From positions 1 to 34,652 of the forward strand of contig DNTA01000290.1 in NCBI GenBank assembly GCA_003500135.1: a DNA stretch of 34,652 nt. The letters are read 5' to 3'. Each line of letters opens with the position of its first letter. The first letter of the stretch is position 1. This DNA is from Cytophagales bacterium (lineage in GTDB: Bacteria > Bacteroidota > Bacteroidia > Cytophagales > Cyclobacteriaceae). The translations under genes and the position numbers were made by a program. Below, piece by piece: positions 18,601 through 25,866 of the stretch. The notes beneath the pieces were generated by a model. That model was not told where the DNA came from and ran no database searches. It saw only the letters and a program-made list of their open reading frames with translations.

Positions 18601-19347
18601 ATGATATATTCCAACCCAACTAAAAAGCACGAATGGCAGTTAGGCTTGCGCTTTCAAAATGTCAATGTAGAAGAAAACCTCAATCCGGAAGGCCCCGACG
18701 GTCGATTTATTTACGATTTTGCCGAAACTTTGCCCTATGACTTATTTGATGTGGACAAATCTTATTTAACCGCTTTGGCTAATTATACCTATGACAGCAG
18801 GAACAACCCTTTTTATCCCAAAAAAGGAATTTTGCTAAACCTGGGATACGAACGCACCCGATCCATAGACAATCAGGACCCGCGTTTTGATTTCTTCAAG
18901 GTCAACCTGTCCTCAGCATGGTATTACACCTTTGGCAAACTACTCAAAACTACCATGGCCCTTCGTATTGGCGGGCAATGGCTTGAAGGTGAGCGTGAGT
19001 TTTATCATGCGGTAAGGCTGGGCGGGCATAATGCCTTACGAGGTTATCGAAAGATGCGTTTCGCAGGAGACCAGTCGGCTTATGTCAATTTAGACTTGAG
19101 GATTAAAATATTCAGCATCAATTCACCCATCATTCCGGCCGATGCCGGCATTCTGCTTTTCAATGACTATGGCCGTGTGTGGATTGACCGCCAGATCTAT
19201 GAAGAGTTTGATGACGATGAGTTGCACCGTGGGACCGGTATAGGCATTTGGTTGGCGCCCCTGGAAAAAGCAGTCGTGTCTGCCGATTTTGGCTGGACTG
19301 AAACGAGTGAACGCACCCTTTTTGTCAGGCTGGGTTTTCTTTTCTGA
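15634..19347 (+). CDS. Large lipoprotein: degenerate metallophosphatase, kinase-like middle and Omp85-like barrel
   Basis: A 1237-residue outer-membrane protein. Residues 1-19 are a lipoprotein signal (FFGC, Cys19). Residues 40-370 follow a calcineurin-like phosphoesterase, but the metal-ligand motifs are altered: GNLQ (47-50), FPGN (78-81) and GVSGYREW (119-126) stand where Asp- and GNHD-type motifs are expected, and LAGSEAN (291-297) replaces LAGHEHN; only GHH (223-225) persists. Residues 440-640 look kinase-like: EYVLRSIEK (457-465), GDWDRHEDQ (592-600) and RDRDQVF (620-626). From about 860 the protein is a BamA/TamA-type barrel with LRGY (1135-1138) and a terminal Phe. Start: ATG at 15634 gives the signal. 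Barrel and phosphoesterase calls are fairly firm; the kinase-like call is inference. Confidence 0.8.
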   Translation: MAKTQLPFIFLLISAFFGCATYQSVKELESDTQRNDRLPAHTFFLVGNLQKDGAPSRPLRAEFISQISVNASRNTVLFPGNILNADLLPEVSEKSNQENLERLRERFNFIKYFEGNYYGVSGYREWADGNKRGNVVVRVMDQYYDNTLEMPDLMLPSNGCPGPEEVLINDSTILLLINTQWILHDWQIPGTEEGCEATHPIDFYNALDDAVKRNHDKIVLIMGHHTLEGAGNPAGFFTPESHMVPLPVIGSLAILYRKYLGGSQDLANPEYRQMRRTIENIIEPFPNVLYLAGSEANTGIYKVNENYLINSGNYLSGKAINKKNADFATSSPSFTRIDLLDRHTFRIRVYSVNKQNRAGISYEKTINFNYARPLEENLERKPIAEDSTVCAVANKAYLKNSEYPGALGNNYRKEWAAELCQIPVFDLATEKGGMEIEKKGGGMQTRSLRLEAPDGREYVLRSIEKYPENAIPYYLRNTVAEDVVSEQISAAHPYAAFTVPVLADAAGIYHTNPQLVYLPDDPLLGQYRIDFGGALYLYEERPDDDRTDVSSFGRPKEIISTSDVLNKLRNDEDNSVDQDLVLRSRLFDIWIGDWDRHEDQWRWAEFKKEDDVKIYKPIPRDRDQVFFFSDGWLTSLASRKWGAPKFQGFHHTIRDVNGLNFNARHFDRTFLNEKTREEWLEIARDLQRRINDSIIKKGVRQLPAEVYQFSGPVIESKLKSRLKDLDKYAETYYEFLAKEVTITGTDKKDHFYIEVQGDGSVIVTGYGKDERDKEFYRRHFHPEETREVRIFGLNDDDDYHFIGSDRTKIRVRVIGGTGDDQYYTEALEKGRRRFWVYDKRSNTTFDRSGGLTNKTTNKNPEINLYDRRSFQYDRLAPLILGGFNPDDGIFAGVGALAIHHGFRKEPFKNRHMALFNFAPRSQSYNFTYMGRYTDVAGAWDFDLRASIFRPSYTDFFYGFGNNTPFNEDLFERDRRYYSTRYEQIIVQPSMIYSNPTKKHEWQLGLRFQNVNVEENLNPEGPDGRFIYDFAETLPYDLFDVDKSYLTALANYTYDSRNNPFYPKKGILLNLGYERTRSIDNQDPRFDFFKVNLSSAWYYTFGKLLKTTMALRIGGQWLEGEREFYHAVRLGGHNALRGYRKMRFAGDQSAYVNLDLRIKIFSINSPIIPADAGILLFNDYGRVWIDRQIYEEFDDDELHRGTGIGIWLAPLEKAVVSADFGWTETSERTLFVRLGFLF

Positions 19348-19506
19348 TGATACTATTGAAATAAAGGAAAACCCTACCCAGTAACCCGGAAACCTTCCTG
19401 CAGGTTGCATGGGCCAACCTTTTGCTCTTTTTGGCCTTAAGCTTTTAACCAACCCCTGCTTTCTGCCTTGAGCTATAAAAACTTTCTGCCAAAAGCTTTT
19501 ACCCAC

Positions 19507-19536
19507 GATCAGAGTCTCGCCATGCGAACTCTGATC
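19507..19536. repeat. Bulged palindromic hairpin, copy 1
   Basis: GATCAGAGT and ACTCTGATC pair perfectly, the stem continues TCGC/GCGA with one unpaired C on this strand, and the loop is CAT. A second 30-nt copy lies at 34327-34356 on the opposite orientation, with the same bulge and one compensatory base-pair change. It lies in the non-coding gap 19348-19759. Confidence 0.75.
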
Positions 19537-19553
19537 ACCTCAAGTTTCAAAAC

Positions 19554-19679
19554 CCTTCCAGCTTCGAGCTTCGAGCTTCTAGCTAAAATTGCTTTCAGCT
19601 TTGAGCATATATAAACAAATACACCCATCCGCCAACTTCTAAACCACCCTACCTCCCAAGTTTATGTAAGGAGTTGAAC
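19554..19679 (-). repeat. Intergenic repeat copy A, inverted relative to 33805-33921
   Basis: Read on the minus strand, this 126-bp stretch matches 33805-33921 over nearly its whole length at roughly 85-90 percent by eye. It includes an identical core with GAAGTTGGCGGATGGGTG and TATATATGCTCAAAGCTG. It contains tandem TTCGAGC units and one CTCCC...GGGAG-type element at 19653-19673. The whole 412-bp gap after the large lipoprotein gene holds only these repeats; the remaining 19348-19506 is not coding as far as I can see. Confidence 0.75.
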
Positions 19680-19759
19680 TCTGTTATTTTAATCATAGTG
19701 TCAATGTGCAGACAAACCAAAACCGGTTTCCCGCGTTCATATCAAAAAACATAAAGCAA

Positions 19760-20041
19760 ATGAAAGCAATCTGGAAAGACCAAATACTGGCGGAAAGCAA
19801 CGATACGGTTGTGGTTGAGGGCAACCATTATTTCCCTAAATCATCTCTTAAAACCGAATTTTTCGAAGAAAGCACCTCACATACCACATGTCCCTGGAAA
19901 GGGGTGGCATCGTATTATACCATCAAAGTAGAAGGAGAAAAGAACGAAGATGCTGCCTGGTACTACCCCACTCCTTCTGACCTGGCCAAAGGCATAAAAG
20001 ATCACGTTGCTTTTTGGAAAGGCATTGAAATCGTAGAATAG
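19760..20041 (+). CDS. DUF427 family protein
   Basis: A 93-residue protein of the DUF427 family, the usual length for a single domain. Typical features are MKAIWKDQILAES at the start, VEGNHYFP, and TTCPWKGVASYYTI with the conserved Cys-Pro-Trp-Lys-Gly, then AAWYYPTPSDLA and HVAFWKGIEI. The reading frame is open 18 codons further upstream to a GTG, but the ATG at 19760 is chosen because it matches where the family begins. The biochemical role of DUF427 is unknown; it forms a small beta-barrel-like fold in solved members. It stands alone between repeat-rich gaps. Confidence 0.9.
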   Translation: MKAIWKDQILAESNDTVVVEGNHYFPKSSLKTEFFEESTSHTTCPWKGVASYYTIKVEGEKNEDAAWYYPTPSDLAKGIKDHVAFWKGIEIVE

Positions 20042-20094
20042 TTCAAAAAAGTTCTGTGTTCAGGGTATTTCATCCAATAGCTCTGAACTCCCTG

Positions 20095-20116
20095 CCCCCG
20101 AAGTTTACGTAGGGAG
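20095..20116 (-). repeat. Short CTCCC...GGGAG repeat element
   Basis: The minus strand reads CTCCCTACGTAAACTTCGGG, the same short element as at 33811-33832 and 34103-34124, and a diverged version is at 19653-19673. The ends can pair over about five bases around a 12-nt loop. It lies in the gap between the DUF427 gene and the thioredoxin gene. Confidence 0.6.
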
Positions 20117-20232
20117 GTAAACGCTGAAGTAAAATGTAATTTTAGTTACCTACCAGGCATGGTAATTGTGATAAATTGCCTGTGATTTGGAAATGCAGAT
20201 CACATATTGTATCGATTGCATGAAAAATTGCG

Positions 20233-20240
20233 TAACTTTG
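20233..20240 (+). promoter_or_regulatory. Bacteroidota-type -7 box TAACTTTG
   Basis: An exact match to the Bacteroidota housekeeping -7 consensus TAnnTTTG. A TTG within ATTGT at 20206-20210 is a possible -33 element at slightly long spacing. Transcription would begin around 20244-20248, so the mRNA would have almost no leader before the ATG at 20248, or about 12-16 nt before the ATG at 20260. Confidence 0.4.
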
Positions 20241-20247
20241 TTTATTA

Positions 20248-20790
20248 ATGAGATTGATTATGCTGAAAAGATTTTTAAATATTCTACTCGTCGTCGTATT
20301 TTTTAGCGCTTCCGCATTTAATGTGCAGGAAAGTCCACAGGGCGAGGTGAAATGGTACACGATTGAAGAAGTTGAGGCCCTGATGAAGCAGGAGCCAAGA
20401 AAAATTTACATTGACGTTTATACAGACTGGTGTGGCTGGTGTAAAGTAATGGATAAAAAAACATTTACCCATCAGGAAACCGCAAGGAGGTTAAACACAG
20501 ATTTTTATGCGGTGAAACTGGATGCTGAGGGCAAAGAAGACATTACCTTCAGAGGGCATACCTTTAAGTTTGTCAATCAGGGCCGGAATGGCTATCACGA
20601 ATTAGCCGCAGCTTTGCTTCAGGGAAAATTGAGCTACCCAACCTCAGTCTTGCTTGATGAAAACATGAATGTCATTCAGCCATTGGCAGGATACCTGAAA
20701 CCGGAACAGTTGAATCCCATTTTGGAATTTATCGGTGAGGACATCTATAAAGACCAATCCTGGGAGTCTTTCGTGGCCAGCAAGAAATAA
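20248..20790 (+). CDS. Exported thioredoxin-fold protein
   Basis: A 180-residue periplasmic protein of the thioredoxin family (Thioredoxin_7 / DUF255-like). A hydrophobic signal spans about residues 7-24. The redox site is WCGWC with Cys62 and Cys65, preceded by IYIDVYTD, and the cis-Pro loop is YPTSVLLDE. It likely reduces or exchanges disulfides in exported proteins. The start may be the ATG at 20248 or the one at 20260 (MLKRFLN), which gives a more typical signal and suits the predicted promoter. The mnmE start codon follows 21 bp after the stop, so the two genes are probably co-transcribed although functionally unrelated. Confidence 0.88.
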   Translation: MRLIMLKRFLNILLVVVFFSASAFNVQESPQGEVKWYTIEEVEALMKQEPRKIYIDVYTDWCGWCKVMDKKTFTHQETARRLNTDFYAVKLDAEGKEDITFRGHTFKFVNQGRNGYHELAAALLQGKLSYPTSVLLDENMNVIQPLAGYLKPEQLNPILEFIGEDIYKDQSWESFVASKK

Positions 20791-20811
20791 GGAACATTAA
20801 ACATATCAAAA

Positions 20812-22200
20812 TTGAGCCTATCTGCTTATCTGCAAGATAATGAAGATACAATCGTTGCCCTCGCTACTGCGCAGGGCATCGGCGCTATTGGGGTAATCCG
20901 GCTTTCCGGTCCGGAAGCTTTTACCATAGTTAACAAGGTTTTTAAGGGCAAAAACCTGGAGAAAGCAGATAGCCACACCATTCACTTCGGAACCATTCGC
21001 AATGGTGAGGAGGTACTCGACGAAGTGCTGGTTTCCATATTCAGGGGACCTAAGTCGTACACCAAAGAAGATGTAATCGAGATTTCATGCCATGGTTCGC
21101 CATATATCCTGCAACGGGTTATCAAGTTGTTACTGAAAAGTGGTGCCCGATTGGCAAAAGCCGGTGAGTTTACACGCAGGGCTTTTCTTAACGGTCAGTT
21201 TGACCTGGCACAAGCCGAAGCAGTGGCGGACCTGATCAACTCCGATAGTGAAGCGGCACATATGGCAGCCATGAACCAAATGCGCGGAGGTTTCAGCCAT
21301 AAAATACAGGCACTGAGAGAAGAGCTTATCCACTTTGCTTCCATGATTGAGCTAGAGCTTGATTTCGGGGAAGAAGATGTAGAGTTTGCCGACCGCAGCG
21401 ACTTGCGCAACCTGATCAACCGCTTAATTACAACGATTGACGGACTGATCGATAGCTTTGCCGAAGGCAACGTGATCAAGAACGGCGTGCCGACGGTTAT
21501 TGCCGGCAAGCCCAATGCCGGTAAATCTACCCTGCTCAATGCCTTGCTGAACGAAGAAAAGGCCATTGTATCCGATATTCCGGGGACCACCCGCGATTTT
21601 ATTGAAGACGAGATACACATTGACGGTGTTCTGTTTCGATTTATCGATACTGCAGGGATACGGGAAGCTAAAGACAAGATTGAGGCGATAGGTGTAGAAC
21701 GCACCAAGGCCCAGATGCAAAAGGCTTCACTGATCATTTACCTGTTTGACCTGACCCTTGAAACCGTAACTGATATCCATAAAGAAATCAATGTATTAGA
21801 AAACCTGTGCATTCCTTTTATTAAGGCCGGCAATAAGGTTGATCTGATCGAAGAAAAGGAAGTTGAACAGATCAAAAAACAATTCCCCGATATGGTGCTG
21901 ATCTCGGCCGGTCAAAAAGCATATATCGAAGATCTCAAAAAACGCATCACCGAAGTGGTGCAGTTTAAGCATTTTAAAACCGGCGATACCATTGTCACCA
22001 ATATCCGCCACTACGACAACCTGATGCAGACCAGGGAGGCAATAAATGCCGTAAGTGAAGGCCTCGATAACCAGGTCACCAACGATTTTCTGGCGCTGGA
22101 CATCCGCAATGCCCTGCACCACCTGGGTGAGATCACCGGCGAGATCACTACGGACGATCTGCTGAGTAATATTTTCAGTAAGTTTTGTATCGGGAAATAA
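20812..22200 (+). CDS. mnmE: tRNA uridine-5-carboxymethylaminomethyl modification GTPase MnmE
   Basis: With MnmG, this GTPase installs the cmnm5 group on U34 of tRNAs that read split codon boxes. The 462-residue length is typical. The N-terminal folate-binding domain begins DTIVALATAQGIGAIGVIRLSG; the G domain has GKPNAGKS (232-239), DTAGI (279-283) and NKVD (341-344). The protein ends FCIGK, whose Cys is conserved in the family. The TTG at 20812 must be the start: the previous gene's TAA is in frame seven codons upstream, and no ATG or GTG lies between. It is intact, unlike many neighbours. Confidence 0.97.
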   Translation: MSLSAYLQDNEDTIVALATAQGIGAIGVIRLSGPEAFTIVNKVFKGKNLEKADSHTIHFGTIRNGEEVLDEVLVSIFRGPKSYTKEDVIEISCHGSPYILQRVIKLLLKSGARLAKAGEFTRRAFLNGQFDLAQAEAVADLINSDSEAAHMAAMNQMRGGFSHKIQALREELIHFASMIELELDFGEEDVEFADRSDLRNLINRLITTIDGLIDSFAEGNVIKNGVPTVIAGKPNAGKSTLLNALLNEEKAIVSDIPGTTRDFIEDEIHIDGVLFRFIDTAGIREAKDKIEAIGVERTKAQMQKASLIIYLFDLTLETVTDIHKEINVLENLCIPFIKAGNKVDLIEEKEVEQIKKQFPDMVLISAGQKAYIEDLKKRITEVVQFKHFKTGDTIVTNIRHYDNLMQTREAINAVSEGLDNQVTNDFLALDIRNALHHLGEITGEITTDDLLSNIFSKFCIGK

Positions 22201-22341
22201 AATCCTTACTTAGGTCAGGTCTATGGATTCCAAAAAAGGTATTCACCAATTGAGGTAAAAGATTTCATGAGCCCGATGAAGCCTGGTTTCTGAGACAATA
22301 AATCACCCAAACTTCTTATATTTGTTCATCGCCCTATTACT

Positions 22342-22863
22342 ATGGAAAGCTCGGAATATCTGTCATTCATTCCCCTTCTGATATACGGCCTGGCTATAGC
22401 TGATCTGCTTAGTGAATGGAAACGCTTATTTGACAAAACACAATGGTATTTCCCATATTTGCTTACAACCATAGTGCTCACCGAATTGGCCATTTATAAC
22501 GTATTCATATATGCCAACCTCATCAGTGAGCTCGAAGGAACGTCTTATTTAAGCTATTTAAAATATATACTTCCTCCGTTTTTATTTTTATTGATGGTCA
22601 GTTCATTTACTCCTGAAAAAGGTGATGATACCAAGGAGTATTTCATAAGAAACATGCGGATCTATTTGCTTTTAATGGCCGTATTCATCGCTTCCCATTT
22701 CCTGTTTGATTTTAAAGAAGGCAGATTCGTAATCACGCTAAGGACATTAATGATCGTAGCGGTTTTACTAGGCGCCATCCTGAGAAAAGTATGGATGATT
22801 TACGTATTATCCTTGTTGTGGTTCATCTTAATTTTCATCAGGCTGAATGTTATATCCACCTAG
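22342..22863 (+). CDS. Hypothetical integral membrane protein
   Basis: A 173-residue protein made almost wholly of hydrophobic helices: about residues 8-24, 38-60, 72-88, 106-124, 130-147 and 150-168, with a charged loop EKGDDTKEYFIRN near 92-105. I do not recognise a family, and no catalytic or metal-binding motif is visible. The frame starts with an ATG at 22342 after a 141-bp gap behind mnmE, and no terminator is obvious there. It is followed by the arsenite exporter's promoter region, so it is probably not part of that unit. Confidence 0.75.
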   Translation: MESSEYLSFIPLLIYGLAIADLLSEWKRLFDKTQWYFPYLLTTIVLTELAIYNVFIYANLISELEGTSYLSYLKYILPPFLFLLMVSSFTPEKGDDTKEYFIRNMRIYLLLMAVFIASHFLFDFKEGRFVITLRTLMIVAVLLGAILRKVWMIYVLSLLWFILIFIRLNVIST

Positions 22864-22924
22864 AACCAACAACCTGATGCAAATCTTTAAATTCCACCGC
22901 TTCTACATTGTATTTACCTTGTAT

Positions 22925-22942
22925 TATCGTAATATTGCAATA
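22925..22942. promoter_or_regulatory. Candidate ArsR/SmtB-type operator
   Basis: TATCGTAA and TTGCAATA form an inverted repeat around TA with two mismatched positions. Its layout, two short arms around an AT centre containing GYAA/TTGC, is that of ArsR-family operators. It lies about 100 bp upstream of the Acr3 gene start. No arsR gene is present in the window. The function is inference. Confidence 0.35.
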
Positions 22943-23042
22943 AATAAATAATTAATAGTCTTGATAAGCTCAATGGACTCATTGACTATTATTGGTTTTA
23001 AATTGGATCGCTACGGGTCATCTTATTAGTAATAAAACAAAA

Positions 23043-24083
23043 ATGAAAGCTTCACGAAAACGACTTAATTTTTTGGATCAGTATTTAACACTATGGATAT
23101 TTCTGGCTATGGCAGTAGGTGTCGGAATCGGATATTTCATACCCACAAGCTCCGGATATATCAATTCACTAAGTAGTGGAAGCACGAATATTCCTATCGC
23201 CATTGGACTGATCCTGATGATGTATCCTCCATTAGCCAAAGTCAATTATAAACTATTGCCTCAGGTATTTAAAAATGTAAAGGTATTGTCGATATCACTC
23301 CTGCTGAACTGGGTGATCGGACCCGTATTAATGTTCGTGTTGGCCATAACTTTTCTTCGCGACTATCCGGAATATATGGTTGGTCTTATACTGATCGGAC
23401 TGGCCCGTTGTATTGCAATGGTCCTGGTATGGAATGATCTGGCAGAAGGAAGTAGTGAATACGGCGCTGGATTAGTAGCTCTGAACAGTATTTTTCAAGT
23501 ATTTGCCTATAGTTTCTATGCCTGGCTTTTCATTACCAAATTACCGCCCTTATTCGGGTTTAAAGGTGCCATCGTTGACATATCGATCGCAACCATTGCA
23601 GAAAGCGTCGCCATTTATCTCGGCATACCTTTTCTGGCAGGTCTGTTGAGCAGGGTTATTCTTGTCAGATTAAAGGGAGAGCAATGGTATACTGCAAATT
23701 TTATTCCCGCCATATCACCCATAACCCTTATTGCCTTGCTGTTTACTATTGTAGTCATGTTTTCTTTGAAAGGAGAACTGATTGTTCAAATTCCGATCGA
23801 TGTGGTACGGATCGCCATTCCTCTTTTGATCTACTTTTCATTAATGTTCCTGATTGGTTTCTTTATCAGCAAAGCTATGGGAGCAGAATATGATAAAAAT
23901 GCATCAATTGCTTTTACTGCCGCCGGAAATAACTTTGAATTGGCCATTGCGGTAGCGATTGCGGTTTTTGGTTTGAATTCCGGACAGGCTTTTGCCGGTG
24001 TAATAGGACCACTGGTCGAAGTTCCCGCCTTGATACTATTAGTGCGAGTTTCGTTTTGGCTCAGAAAAAAATATTACAAGTAG
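23043..24083 (+). CDS. Acr3-family arsenite efflux transporter
   Basis: A 346-residue inner-membrane exporter of the BART superfamily, about ten transmembrane helices, which expels As(OH)3/arsenite using the proton gradient. Diagnostic features are [10 protein letters not shown] at the start, the [14 protein letters not shown] motif with the conserved arsenite-binding Cys123, FNWVIGP-like [12 protein letters not shown], and [18 protein letters not shown] near the end. The ATG at 23043 is chosen over upstream in-frame starts at 22992 because family members begin near [15 protein letters not shown]. There is no adjacent arsR, arsC or arsM, unusual for acr3. It is followed by hairpins and then an ECF sigma unit. 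Confidence 0.93.
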   Translation: MKASRKRLNFLDQYLTLWIFLAMAVGVGIGYFIPTSSGYINSLSSGSTNIPIAIGLILMMYPPLAKVNYKLLPQVFKNVKVLSISLLLNWVIGPVLMFVLAITFLRDYPEYMVGLILIGLARCIAMVLVWNDLAEGSSEYGAGLVALNSIFQVFAYSFYAWLFITKLPPLFGFKGAIVDISIATIAESVAIYLGIPFLAGLLSRVILVRLKGEQWYTANFIPAISPITLIALLFTIVVMFSLKGELIVQIPIDVVRIAIPLLIYFSLMFLIGFFISKAMGAEYDKNASIAFTAAGNNFELAIAVAIAVFGLNSGQAFAGVIGPLVEVPALILLVRVSFWLRKKYYK

Positions 24084-24124
24084 CAACCTTATTTCCTCGA
24101 GGTTGCCTCAACAAGTCCACGAAC

Positions 24125-24159
24125 CCACCAATTTACAGGATAACAACTGGTGGATTTTT
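24125..24159 (+). terminator. Probable terminator after the arsenite exporter
   Basis: CCACCAATT (24125-24133) pairs with AACTGGTGG (24045-plus-100, i.e. 24145-24153) with one mismatch, and ATTTTT follows. A second smaller hairpin, GCAACCT/AGGTTGC at 24083-24106, lies directly after the stop codon without a T-run. Together they suggest that the exporter's transcript ends before the sigma factor gene. Confidence 0.5.
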
Positions 24160-24327
24160 GTAGTACAGTGCAGAATGGTAGACAACACCATTGAGGCGGA
24201 ATACCGTTTAAAGTTTAAAGGAAAAAGTTTAAAGGCAAATGAATTTTCTCCCTTAGAAAGCCAAAAAAAAGAAAAAAACCACCCGCCTTGTCATATATTT
24301 CGGGTTCTGTTTCGACTAACTGATGAC

Positions 24328-24804
24328 ATGCAAACAAAATGGTTATTGAAAATCCTGAAAACACTACACGAAGACGGCTACCGCTGGGCGCGACAGTGTT
24401 GTAATTATCAGGAAGAACTTAGCAAGGAAGTCATGCAAGAGGTTTATCTGAAAATATTGAATAAAAAGGCCCAATTCAAAGAACAAGCCTCACTTAAAAC
24501 CTGGTTCTTTTCAGTGATCCGGTATACAGCCCTTGACCACCTTAAAAAACTACGTCACGACGAACCGATTGACGGACTGGAAATCGCAGAAGAGCATGTG
24601 GAATCCAATGCAAAAGATTTGCAGCTACTTCTGGAACAACTGCCTCAGCAGCAGCGAAAAGTACTACTGCTGGTTTTTTACCACGATCTTACCCTTGAAG
24701 AAGCTGCGGAAGTGATGCAGGTTAGTATTGGAACCGCACGCACACACTACGATAGGGGAAAGAAAAAGATGAGTGAACTATTAAAAAGAAAACGATATGC
24801 CTGA
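24328..24804 (+). CDS. ECF-type RNA polymerase sigma factor
   Basis: A 158-residue alternative sigma factor with the two minimal domains. Region 2 contains EVMQEVYLKILNKKAQFKEQ followed by TWFFSVIRYTALDHLKKLR; region 4 contains LLEQLPQQQRKVLLLVFYHDLTLEEAAEVMQVSIGTARTHYDRGKKKM, the helix-turn-helix that contacts the -35 element. The ATG at 24328 (MQTKWLLK) is chosen; the frame is open further upstream to a TTG at 24103, but that extension does not look like sigma sequence. The next gene overlaps its end by 8 bp, the arrangement of a sigma factor with its cognate regulator. It is predicted to be held inactive at the membrane until a periplasmic signal arrives. Confidence 0.9.
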   Translation: MQTKWLLKILKTLHEDGYRWARQCCNYQEELSKEVMQEVYLKILNKKAQFKEQASLKTWFFSVIRYTALDHLKKLRHDEPIDGLEIAEEHVESNAKDLQLLLEQLPQQQRKVLLLVFYHDLTLEEAAEVMQVSIGTARTHYDRGKKKMSELLKRKRYA

Positions 24805-25126
24805 TAATGATCAAAATATAAGAGGCTTTTTTGAACAGCTAAAACATGAGGAAGCCAAAACCAAGGTACCCGGCATGGAGGAGTTATTGCCAAAAAAACC
24901 GGTATACAAGCGCATCGTTATTTGGTACTCCGGTATTGCAGCATCCATAGCGGTGATCCTGTTTTTTTGGCTGAATTACAAAAGTGCCAACACAGAGAAT
25001 AAGTCCGCCGCAATTCGTATCGATATCGAAGTGGAATCTGAGAATGCCACACGATCACTGGTGGAACAGAAGGGCGGTCTCGAAAGCTGGGAATCACCGA
25101 CAGACTATTTATTGACATCATTTTAA
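24797..25126 (+). CDS. Small single-pass membrane protein, putative anti-sigma factor
   Basis: A 109-residue protein with an N-terminal cytoplasmic part of about 38 residues, one transmembrane helix (about 42-60) and a short acidic periplasmic tail. It matches no named family that I can recognise. The 8-bp overlap with the sigma gene and the topology are those of short anti-sigma factors such as CnrY, which bind sigma through a brief N-terminal segment. The downstream gene encodes a periplasmic sensor-like protein 10 bp later, so the three form one operon. The anti-sigma role is inferred from position and topology only. Confidence 0.7.
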   Translation: MPDNDQNIRGFFEQLKHEEAKTKVPGMEELLPKKPVYKRIVIWYSGIAASIAVILFFWLNYKSANTENKSAAIRIDIEVESENATRSLVEQKGGLESWESPTDYLLTSF

Positions 25127-25136
25127 TCTGAATATT

Positions 25137-25793
25137 ATGAAACAATTACTAATTCTGATTTTTGTATGCTTTGCGGCCGGAAAGGTGGCAGGCCAGGACA
25201 TTTTCCAGAAAAAACTCTATTCAGCCGATCTGATCATGGCCCATCAGGGTGAAATAGAACTGACCAATGAACAATCAAAAAAAATACGGCAGATCTATGA
25301 TGTGAACTCTGATAAATTCAAAGCCAAAAAATGGGAGCTCTATGACCAGTTACGTGCCATGAGTAAAATATTGGACGCCCCGGTGGTCGATGTAGAAGAA
25401 GCTAAAAAACTGCTGGGGAAAACACTTGTATTGGAAAATGAGATCAAAATGATCAAGTTTGAGGCATTAGTTGCCATGAAAAATGAACTCACTGCCAGCC
25501 AGCAGCAGATTCTTGATCAGTACACCGATCAAAATGAAATCTCTTTTGACTCGGAAATAAGCCTTGGGGATGATGACAATATCGTTTTGAAAGTAAAGGA
25601 AGAAGCGGATAAAAATGAAAGCCCACTATATATTCTTAAATCCGGTAAAGGCGAAATGCACGTTAAAAGTGACGCCATACGAAATATCAATCCGGAAGAC
25701 ATCAAATCTATAAAAGTGCTTAAAGGCGAATCGGCCACTGATGCATATGGTGAAAAGGGCAAGAACGGCGTCGTGATCATACAACTTAAATAA
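25137..25793 (+). CDS. CpxP/Spy-like periplasmic protein with TonB-plug-like tail
   Basis: A 218-residue exported protein (signal 1-19, cleaved near AGQ). Residues 25-135 are helical and carry the two LTxxQ-type motifs that mark CpxP/Spy/CnrX relatives: LTNEQ (42-46) and LTASQ (118-122). A short acidic linker follows. The last 35 residues read INPEDIKSIKVLKGESATDA and then GEKGKNGVVIIQLK, the pattern of the plug domain of SusC/TonB-dependent receptors. As the third gene after a sigma factor and a one-helix membrane protein it fits a periplasmic sensor, as CnrX does for CnrY/CnrH. What it senses is unknown; the adjacent arsenite exporter suggests metal(loid) stress. A strong terminator follows 20 bp after the stop. 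Confidence 0.82.
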   Translation: MKQLLILIFVCFAAGKVAGQDIFQKKLYSADLIMAHQGEIELTNEQSKKIRQIYDVNSDKFKAKKWELYDQLRAMSKILDAPVVDVEEAKKLLGKTLVLENEIKMIKFEALVAMKNELTASQQQILDQYTDQNEISFDSEISLGDDDNIVLKVKEEADKNESPLYILKSGKGEMHVKSDAIRNINPEDIKSIKVLKGESATDAYGEKGKNGVVIIQLK

Positions 25794-25812
25794 AATCCTC
25801 ATATACCCCATT

Positions 25813-25846
25813 AAAAAGCTTCGGGCATTACTCCCGTAGCTTTTTT
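25813..25846. terminator. Bidirectional terminator between convergent units
   Basis: AAAAAGCTTCGGG (25813-25825) pairs with CCCGTAGCTTTTT (25833-25845) with a single T:T mismatch, ending in a T-run on both strands. It separates the sigma/CpxP operon (plus) from the two-component pseudogenes (minus). Confidence 0.85.
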
Positions 25847-25866
25847 ATTCAGTATACCGGTTACCA

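Noticed and set aside
24103..24327. N-terminal extension of the ECF sigma factor
   Set aside because: The extension starts with TTG inside a terminator hairpin and does not resemble sigma region 2; the ATG at 24328 fits the family.
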